Assembly: GCA_003529305.1 (NCBI GenBank)
Contig: DPWC01000105.1
Span: forward strand, 1-5,642
DNA: 5,642 nucleotides
Direction of reading: 5' to 3'
Source of the DNA: Actinomycetota bacterium
GTDB taxonomy: Bacteria > Actinomycetota > Actinomycetes > UBA12327
Shown: piece after piece, positions 1-5,642 of the stretch
How the letters are laid out: each line of letters begins with the position of its first letter
Position numbering within the stretch: the first letter of the stretch is position 1
Position numbers and translations under genes: made by a program
The notes under the pieces: model-generated
The model's database searches: none
What the model was told of the DNA's origin: nothing
What the model saw: only the letters and a program-made list of their open reading frames with translations

Positions 1-8
1 TGCGTGGG

Positions 9-806
9 ATGGGGATTTTTCGGCGGTCAGATCGCCCGCGATGCGCGGGTATGGCAGCGGTTTCCGGGGTTGTTGCCACGGCCCTGCTCTGCCTGACCGG
101 CTGCGGTGGTTCGACCGATTCGGCGGCTTCCGCGCCAGCGGACACCCCAACTGAATCGGCGCTACAGGCACCACCGGCGCCATCGTCGCCGGGGTCAGCA
201 TTGGCTGCCCTCGACCAGCTCACGGTGCGGGGGCGCGCTGCGACCACGGGGTATACGCGATCCCAATTCGGTCCCGCGTGGACTGATGTTGATCGCAATG
301 GATGTGACACCCGCGATGACATCTTGCGCCGCGACCTGACTGCCCTGAGTACTCGTCCGGGCACCAGTGGGTGTGTGATCACCGCAGGCACGCTTGCTGA
401 CCCCTACACCGGCACAACGCTGATCTATGTGCGCGGCAGTCGCAACGCCGTGGATATCGATCATGTGGTGGCACTGCGCAATGCCTGGGTCAGTGGTGCC
501 CAGAGCTGGCCGTTTGCCAAACGGCTGGCCTTTGCCAATGATCCGTTGAATCTGTTGGCAGTCGATCCCGGTCAGAACCGTCAGAAGGGGGACGGTGACG
601 CGGCGACCTGGTTGCCGCGCAATCGCGACTGCTGGTGTTCCTATGCGGCACGCCAGATCGGTGTGAAAGCCAAATTCGGTCTCAGTGTCACTCCGGCCGA
701 AGGGGAAGCCTTGCGTCGAGTGCTTCAGGATCGTTGCCCGAGCCAGACGGTACTCACCGGCGGTGGTGCCGTGGTAGCGAACGGATTTGATGCGCTGGCG
801 CCCTAG
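9..806 (+). CDS. Secreted HNH-endonuclease-like lipoprotein (DUF1524 type)
   Basis: A 265-residue exported protein with an HNH nuclease-like fold. Residues 1-32 form a lipoprotein signal peptide: a basic start (Arg5, Arg6, Arg9, Arg11), a hydrophobic core, and the lipobox LTGC with the lipidated Cys at 32. An Ala/Pro/Ser-rich linker follows to about residue 66, as expected for a surface tether. The catalytic region has the DIDHVVAL motif (Asp151, His152), then NDPLNLLAVD (Asn177-Asp186, with Asn181 the probable HNH asparagine), then NRQKGD (190-195). The C-terminal helix region with CWCSYAARQ and the final LQDRC matches the actinobacterial family of such proteins. The family is predicted to cut DNA outside the cell, in nutrient scavenging or competition, but the substrate here is unknown. 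ATG at 9 is preferred over ATG at 51 because it supplies the basic n-region. The frame is open to the left edge, so an earlier start cannot be excluded. It converges on the next gene. Confidence 0.88.
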   Translation: MGIFRRSDRPRCAGMAAVSGVVATALLCLTGCGGSTDSAASAPADTPTESALQAPPAPSSPGSALAALDQLTVRGRAATTGYTRSQFGPAWTDVDRNGCDTRDDILRRDLTALSTRPGTSGCVITAGTLADPYTGTTLIYVRGSRNAVDIDHVVALRNAWVSGAQSWPFAKRLAFANDPLNLLAVDPGQNRQKGDGDAATWLPRNRDCWCSYAARQIGVKAKFGLSVTPAEGEALRRVLQDRCPSQTVLTGGGAVVANGFDALAP

Positions 807-822
807 CAAGCACCCGCACTGA

Positions 823-1350
823 TCAAGCAGGCTCGACCGGCAGCACGACTTCGTTGCGGCGAAGGAAGCCGGGCTTCCATGGTGGGTCGAAGCGGGCCAG
901 CCGAGCCGATCCGACCACTCGCAGTCCAGCGCGCTGGACGCGTTCGGTGAGCTCAGCAACATGCTGCCGATAGGCCGCCTCGCTCCAGCGGCCGGAGTAG
1001 CGCATCACGGCGGCGGTCTGCTCGGGCAACTCCATGAGGCGAAGGCCTTGGGTAGCAGGCGCAGGTAAGGAGGACATTGATGACCCAGCGGGCATAACGA
1101 ACTGCACGCGATGCAGATCGGAATCGGCGATCTGCTCCTGAATCACCGGAGCGGTCATCGCTACCTTGCCACCGGTCTGGTTGCGCCCACTGATGTAGGA
1201 GACCAACGGACCGAATCCGGCGTTGCCTGCTCGCTCGAAGGAACCAGCCATCAGCACCTCGGCGACAACGCACGGCGCGTACCGACGCACTTCGAAGCCG
1301 TCGTACACATTCACGCGTTCATACACCTGCTGTTGCGTCATGTCATTCAC
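823..1350 (-). CDS. SOUL-family heme-binding protein
   Basis: A 175-residue soluble protein covering one SOUL domain. Recognisable family segments are the opening YDGFEVRRYAPCVVAEV (residues 16-32), GGKVAMTAPV (60-69), the strand HRVQFVMPA (80-88), and the closing DPPWKPGFLRRNEVVLPV (155-172). SOUL/HBP proteins bind heme or other tetrapyrroles in animals and plants. Bacterial members are mostly uncharacterised, so heme binding here is family inference. There is no signal peptide or membrane segment, so it is probably cytoplasmic. The start is uncertain: GTG at 1350 gives 175 residues, ATG at 1341 gives 172, and neither has a clear Shine-Dalgarno sequence. It lies 45 bases after the stop of the two-cupin gene and in the same frame, so it is probably the last gene of the operon. 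Its stop is 16 bases from the stop of the convergent lipoprotein gene. Confidence 0.88.
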   Translation of the reverse strand: MNDMTQQQVYERVNVYDGFEVRRYAPCVVAEVLMAGSFERAGNAGFGPLVSYISGRNQTGGKVAMTAPVIQEQIADSDLHRVQFVMPAGSSMSSLPAPATQGLRLMELPEQTAAVMRYSGRWSEAAYRQHVAELTERVQRAGLRVVGSARLARFDPPWKPGFLRRNEVVLPVEPA

Positions 1351-1395
1351 GGTAATGCTGATCTGATCATCCGCAACTGGGCGTGCCTGTCGGGC

Positions 1396-2289
1396 TCAGG
1401 TATAGGCAGGGTCTTCCCACGGGCCGATGGAGCGTGAGCGCACCGGCTGCAACAGCCGAGGCATCGCAGTGCCCGGGAAATCAGGCCCGTAGTTCTGTGG
1501 CGTGCCATGCATCTCGACTCGCGCATCGTCGGTGTACCAATCCACCAGGTCGGAGTCTGACCGCACAATCCAGGTACAGCCTTCGTCCATGGCCGAGGTG
1601 AAGTCGCCATGGCGAATCAGCGCGGGACGAAAGAAGTAGGTGCCCGGCCACATCTCGCCGTAGTTGTACTCAAAGCCACCCTCAAGGCAGTAGGCCTCCT
1701 CGTAGCAGGGGTGATGAGCAAGGGGATGCTCGCGCCAGCCGGGCTTGGCCTTGATTAGGCGCGTGTAGAACCCGGTCTTCTCGTCGCGGTGCAGCATCTT
1801 GATGAACAGTCCGGGTACCGGTGTTCCGCCGAGGTCGAAGCGCATGGGGCTGCCAAGTTCGACAGGGATCCATGGCATTTTCGAGGTCTGGTGCACCTTG
1901 AGGAACTGGTCTTCGCGAACGAAATCACGACTGCGATCGGTGATGTCGAAACCCCAGTCGCCGTATTCGCGGAAGAACAGGATCACGGTGCCGGCCTTGA
2001 CAGTGATGGCAGGGGTGTACACACCCGTGGGTGCCATCCAGTAGTCGCCGGCGGTCAGTGTCTGCTCGCCGAGCTGCACCTGTCCCTCGAGGATGTACCA
2101 CTCCGTTTCAGCATGGTGGACTCCACCAGGGCGTCCCCAGTCGGTGACAAATTCGATCCGTGCGGAGCAGGAGCCGTCCTCCTCGTCGTAGGACAAGTTG
2201 CGCTGACGAGCTTGTCCCTCACCATGGAGGAACTCCGCCATGTGCCAGAGGTAGTCCTGCTGGTCGATGATCTCGATATGCGGTCGCAT
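1396..2289 (-). CDS. Two-domain cupin (bicupin) protein, function unknown
   Basis: A 297-residue cytoplasmic protein made of two cupin barrels. The first (about 30-110) has His58, His59, Glu63 and Gly69 in the first cupin motif and GDYWMAP (81-87) in the second. The second barrel (about 160-245) has His192, His193, Glu198 and Gly204, then GTYFFRP (216-222) and His227. The two E-x5-G and G-x5-P frames align, which supports an internal duplication. The second barrel therefore keeps a full His/His/Glu/His-type metal site. In the first, Thr92 sits at the position of the fourth ligand, with Tyr91 beside it. The architecture resembles DUF4437-like and other uncharacterised bicupins. It could be a metal-dependent dioxygenase, an isomerase or a small-molecule binder, and the sequence does not decide. 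ATG at 2289 has a good ribosome binding site and lies 20 bases after the stop of the DabB-DabA fusion gene, so the two genes are probably co-transcribed. Confidence 0.85.
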   Translation of the reverse strand: MRPHIEIIDQQDYLWHMAEFLHGEGQARQRNLSYDEEDGSCSARIEFVTDWGRPGGVHHAETEWYILEGQVQLGEQTLTAGDYWMAPTGVYTPAITVKAGTVILFFREYGDWGFDITDRSRDFVREDQFLKVHQTSKMPWIPVELGSPMRFDLGGTPVPGLFIKMLHRDEKTGFYTRLIKAKPGWREHPLAHHPCYEEAYCLEGGFEYNYGEMWPGTYFFRPALIRHGDFTSAMDEGCTWIVRSDSDLVDWYTDDARVEMHGTPQNYGPDFPGTAMPRLLQPVRSRSIGPWEDPAYT

Positions 2290-2294
2290 CGCTT

Positions 2295-2300
2295 TTCCTT
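2295..2300 (-). promoter_or_regulatory. Ribosome binding site of the two-cupin gene
   Basis: AAGGAA on the minus strand lies 5 bases before the ATG at 2289, inside the 20-base gap after the upstream stop. An additional purine-rich AGAAAGG lies just before it (2303-2309). This supports the chosen start and independent re-initiation within an operon. Confidence 0.7.
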
Positions 2301-2309
2301 ACCTTTCTG

Positions 2310-5300
2310 TCAGACGGCGTTGGCCGGCTGGGTAGTAGCGGGTACTTCCTCTGGTGCTGAGCTGAGATGGTGGGCCCACGAGAGCTCAGGGGTGAGGCGG
2401 TGCGCGCGCCCAGTGGCTGGGTTGACGGCGACCAGATGGATCCACTGATTCGTCACCAGCTGAGCCAAGTTCTCGTGGGACGAAACGATGCGCATGATCG
2501 CGGTGGGATGGGCCCACACGACCACCGTGAGACGCGCCGGATCATGGCGTCGAGTGTGGGCACCGGTGCGGGGGTCGTGGGTGAACACGGCTTGCCACGG
2601 CAGTCCGATGCGCAGGTCACCGTGTGAACCGGTGAGCACCCCTACATCGCCGACCACATTGTGGGTGGCCTTGTCACCCGCTCCAAGTGCGCTGTGGGCA
2701 ACAGTGGAGCAGTAGTACTGACTGTTGATCCACTGAGTGACGATCGTTGGTGCTGTCAAGATCAATTGCAAGGTGGAGTGATCGGCATCCAGATCCGGTT
2801 CGTAGGAATGTAGGAACGCGCGACCCGCTAGGTCGAGGCCCTCGGTGAGTTCGCGGGGTCCAACGATGAACATGGCATTGCTCGCCAGACCCCACTCAGG
2901 AAACGCTTCCGACCAATCACCCGCGCGACGCTGGGCCGTCGACACTCGGCCATGCGCACAATGCTGAGGTGATCGGGTGATCACCCCACTGGTGTGGGCA
3001 GCTGGCCACAGGGTGCTGCGCTCGGCCACGACCTGCTTCTGGGCTACCGCGCAATCGGCACGAAAGTCCTCCAGCGCTTGTGGCGCGGCCTGATGCGCCG
3101 CAACGATGGCGACCTCATCGGTGGTGGTGTTGTGCAGTGCGGCGATGGCCGTTGTTGTGTCGGGGATGACGATCCCTTCGTCCCTTAACAACAGGCGAAC
3201 CGCGGGATCGTTCAGCGCATTGGCCAGAACCTGCGCATTGATCTCGCCGGTATTGCCGCCGCACGCTCCGCAGTCATAGCCCGAGGCGAAGGCGTTGTTT
3301 TCCACTGTGGCGCCATGACCACACACCACGATCAACGGTGCAAAGTTGTCAACGAGGCCGATGGCTTTGAGGGCACCTGCAGCTAGCGCAGCACTGTCGG
3401 CCACAGACATCCCGGTCACAAAGCCGTCGGTGTTGGTGACGGTCCAGGCGGAGTTCGCCACCTTCCAGCGATGCGGCAGCACTGTTTGCATCAAGGCGGC
3501 AACTCCGGCAACAAGACCGCCTGCCTCGGCCAGCACCAGTGGTGTGACGGGCGCACTGTTCAGCGCGCCGGTGGATCGGGTCAACGGGTGGCGCCAGAGA
3601 CTCGCGCCGCGTCGTGCAGTGACCGTGGTAGTCGGCTGAATGAGCACGGGGCATTGGTTGGTGGCCAGGTCCGGTGAGGCGTGGTAGCGCAGTGCGGCGC
3701 CAAAGAAGCCAGCGAACCCGAAGGTGCGATGCCCGCGCGCTTCCAGTGCTCGCCGGAGCCGCTCAGAGCGCACATCAATGCAGGTGATGACATCAGCTCG
3801 CGCTGGCTGCTGCTTGGTCGCAGTCGACGGCGCACCATTGTGCGCGGCATCGACAACACCGGTGATGACCGGTTGCGTGATGCTGATCTCTAGTGCGCGC
3901 TGCCACAGTGACCGGCGACTGCGACCCAGAAGGAAGTCTTCTGCGGTTGCCTCGGGGATATCGGTGCGGATCACGCGTGGGGCTTTGCTGATCAACGCAT
4001 CAAGGGTGGCGTGAACGGCCAGCAGTTCGGCAAGGTGCGCGTGCGAACCTGAGCGCCCAGCGTGCGGCGCCTCGCGGTCCCGCCAGCGAGCATGAGCAGT
4101 CCACCCGGGCACACTGCGAGCCTGCTCGGTGAGAAAACTGACAAGGTGATCTGCGGCCACGCCGTGGTGATTGGCGATGGCCACGAGGGCTTCGGTGGGG
4201 TCATCGCTCAGGCAACTAGCGACCGGTCGCACACGAGGGTTGCCCGCTGCCCAGGAGTAAGCGGTGCTACTGGCGGCGTTGCGCCAGGTAACCCAGAGTG
4301 ATCCCTGCGCGTTGACTTGTCCCCAGCAGCGTGCTGCCCAATGTGCTGTGTGGGTGTCAGCGGCACTCACGACTCGATCGGTGGTGCCAGCATCGGTAGC
4401 GGTGTCGTGTGCTGGCGCAGTTCGAATGAGCTGTTCGGCGCTGCGCAGCACTGCGGGCCCCAGCGGCTCCAGTCCACGATCTTCGTGGGCCTGAACGATC
4501 GCCTCAATGAGGTGGTCGCGGGTGATGGTGCCCTCGTTGTACATCCGCACAAACTCGGTTTCCGGCAGATAGGTGTCGGTGCCGAAAGCAGCTGCAGCCG
4601 GGCCGGCGATCTGGTCAAAGTTCACAGATTCCAAACCTGCGAGCGGATTGGCAGCCACGAAGGTACGCAGCGGCCAGTTGGGTGAGTAGGTGCCGGCGAC
4701 GACATTCAAAGCGCGGTCAACATCACGGCGCGTCACCATCGCTTCGTCACCCGCAGGCGCAGAGGACGGTTCGGCAATCTGGCGGAGCTGTCGATGCCAT
4801 GCCGGTAGCGCGTGCAGGGTGGCCACAGTGGCCAGCGCCCCCATGGGTGACGCGATGACCTTGCGCGCCAGCAAGGCCGCCGCCAGCAAGGCGCTTCCAG
4901 TGGTCAGAACCAGGGCGGTGGCCGTTGCGGGTGCCCAATTGATGGGTGCGCCCCACGCATCGGCGGTGATCTGCTCAGTGCCGAACAGAAGCCACAGATA
5001 GGTGGCGGCGGCCAAGCCGGCGATCACGCCTGTTGCGCAGGCTCTCGGGATAGTGGTGTGGGCGCGGTAGGCGAGCATTCCGGCGCTACCGGCCGTGACA
5101 ATGCTCAAGACCACTGGTACCCATGCGGTGGGTCCGAGTGCAGAAACGCTGGCGAGTGCCGCAGGAGCACCGGCGACGGCAGCAACGCTGGTCGCACACA
5201 GCGCTGCCACCGCCCCGGCGGTCTTCGAGGGGTCAGCAGAGTCATTGAGTGTGGCCGCATTGCGAGCCCTGCTGCGAGAAACAGCACCGCCGGCTCGCAG

Positions 5301-5642
5301 GAATAGCCACGACTTGTAGAAGCCATGACCGACGATGTGCAGGAGTGCAGCTGCTGGCAGGCCCAGACCTAACTGGACTGTCATGTAGCCCATCTGAGCG
5401 GTGGTCGAGTGCACCAGTTGTCCCTTGACATCACCGCGCACTCGACCCAGAACCGTGCCAACGATCACGGTGATCGCGCCAAGGACGAGCAGCACAGCAA
5501 GCACGCCGGGCACCGCGGCGAACCACGACCACAGGGCCAGCACGAGGACTCCGCCACCGTTTACCAACCCCGCATGCAGCAGCGCAGATACCGGTGACGG
5601 TGCTTCCGAGGTCTCCGTCAGCCACGAGTGCGACGGAACAAG
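2310..5642 (-). CDS. DabB-DabA fusion, inorganic carbon (CO2/bicarbonate) transporter, 5' end outside window
   Basis: The visible 1110 residues (numbered from the right edge) join two subunits of the DAB inorganic-carbon pump. Residues 1 to about 295 are the C-terminal half of a DabB/NuoL/MrpD-type channel: SEAPSPVSALLHAG (12-25), several membrane helices, DVKGQLVHSTTAQMGYM (71-87) with Lys73, then His102, His106 and Lys110 in the HIVGHGFYKSWLFLRAG segment. Residues 302-1110 are a full-length DabA (DUF2309): WPLRTFVAANPL (323-334), CIDVRSE with Cys621 and Asp623, GHG with His776, DCGACGG with Cys791, PEWGLASN (915-922), and the QYY...THNVVG region near 994. The Cys-x-Asp pair and the 15-residue His-Cys spacing match the zinc site of characterised DabA. 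By family knowledge, DabA hydrates CO2 on the cytoplasmic face, driven by cation flow through DabB. A TTG at 5567 is not the true start, because the frame stays open and homologous to the edge. About 200 N-terminal residues are probably missing. Confidence 0.9.
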   Translation of the reverse strand, partial: LVPSHSWLTETSEAPSPVSALLHAGLVNGGGVLVLALWSWFAAVPGVLAVLLVLGAITVIVGTVLGRVRGDVKGQLVHSTTAQMGYMTVQLGLGLPAAALLHIVGHGFYKSWLFLRAGGAVSRSRARNAATLNDSADPSKTAGAVAALCATSVAAVAGAPAALASVSALGPTAWVPVVLSIVTAGSAGMLAYRAHTTIPRACATGVIAGLAAATYLWLLFGTEQITADAWGAPINWAPATATALVLTTGSALLAAALLARKVIASPMGALATVATLHALPAWHRQLRQIAEPSSAPAGDEAMVTRRDVDRALNVVAGTYSPNWPLRTFVAANPLAGLESVNFDQIAGPAAAAFGTDTYLPETEFVRMYNEGTITRDHLIEAIVQAHEDRGLEPLGPAVLRSAEQLIRTAPAHDTATDAGTTDRVVSAADTHTAHWAARCWGQVNAQGSLWVTWRNAASSTAYSWAAGNPRVRPVASCLSDDPTEALVAIANHHGVAADHLVSFLTEQARSVPGWTAHARWRDREAPHAGRSGSHAHLAELLAVHATLDALISKAPRVIRTDIPEATAEDFLLGRSRRSLWQRALEISITQPVITGVVDAAHNGAPSTATKQQPARADVITCIDVRSERLRRALEARGHRTFGFAGFFGAALRYHASPDLATNQCPVLIQPTTTVTARRGASLWRHPLTRSTGALNSAPVTPLVLAEAGGLVAGVAALMQTVLPHRWKVANSAWTVTNTDGFVTGMSVADSAALAAGALKAIGLVDNFAPLIVVCGHGATVENNAFASGYDCGACGGNTGEINAQVLANALNDPAVRLLLRDEGIVIPDTTTAIAALHNTTTDEVAIVAAHQAAPQALEDFRADCAVAQKQVVAERSTLWPAAHTSGVITRSPQHCAHGRVSTAQRRAGDWSEAFPEWGLASNAMFIVGPRELTEGLDLAGRAFLHSYEPDLDADHSTLQLILTAPTIVTQWINSQYYCSTVAHSALGAGDKATHNVVGDVGVLTGSHGDLRIGLPWQAVFTHDPRTGAHTRRHDPARLTVVVWAHPTAIMRIVSSHENLAQLVTNQWIHLVAVNPATGRAHRLTPELSWAHHLSSAPEEVPATTQPANAV

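Noticed and set aside
807..822. Possible bidirectional terminator between the convergent stops
   Set aside because: The 16-base gap and its flanks show only a short direct CAAGCA repeat and small palindromes (GGCGCC, TGATCA). There is no stem-loop followed by a T-run on either strand.
195..962. 255-codon open frame on the minus strand opposite the lipoprotein gene
   Set aside because: It lies antisense to the HNH lipoprotein and overlaps the SOUL gene in another frame. Its translation resembles no family I know, whereas the overlapped genes have clear motifs.
1789..2448. 219-codon open frame on the plus strand across the bicupin gene
   Set aside because: It is a shadow of the bicupin and of the end of the DabA region. 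The cupin motifs on the minus strand are unambiguous, and this frame has no recognisable domain.
4867..4892. 11-base direct repeat GCCAGCAAGGC (4867-4877 and 4882-4892)
   Set aside because: It encodes the Ala/Leu-rich membrane helix of the DabB part (LLAAALLAR) and is explained by amino-acid composition rather than by a mobile or regulatory repeat.

Overview
The window looks like a chromosomal segment of a moderately high-GC actinobacterium. This rests on the GC-rich codon choice, the Ala/Pro/Ser-rich lipoprotein leader ending in an LTGC lipobox, and a secreted HNH (DUF1524-type) protein of a kind common in Actinomycetota. The genus cannot be named from the sequence. Four protein genes fill almost the whole window. 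There are no RNA genes, insertion sequences, CRISPR arrays or gene-free stretches above 300 bases.

Left part (9-806, plus strand): a lipoprotein carrying an HNH nuclease-like domain. It converges on the remaining genes with only 16 bases between the two stop codons. I see no convincing hairpin terminator in that gap.

The rest of the window is one minus-strand block read from right to left: a very large gene entering from the right edge (2310-5642), a two-cupin protein (1396-2289) and a SOUL-family protein (823-1350). Gaps are 20 and 49 bases (45 bases if counted as 1351-1395), so co-transcription is likely.

The large gene is the main interest. Its visible 1110 residues join the C-terminal half of a DabB-like proton-channel membrane subunit (NuoL/MrpD superfamily) to a complete DabA (DUF2309) zinc carbonic-anhydrase-like subunit in one continuous frame. 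In the characterised DAB (Halothiobacillus) and MpsAB (Staphylococcus) systems these are two separate proteins, which together use the cation gradient to drive CO2 hydration to bicarbonate inside the cell. All four signature DabA active-site residues (Cys, Asp, His, Cys) are present with the expected spacing, so this looks like an intact one-polypeptide inorganic-carbon pump. The DabB frame runs off the right edge without a start codon, so the N-terminus lies outside the window.

The cupin and SOUL proteins have no known role in carbon uptake. Their link to the pump is positional inference only.
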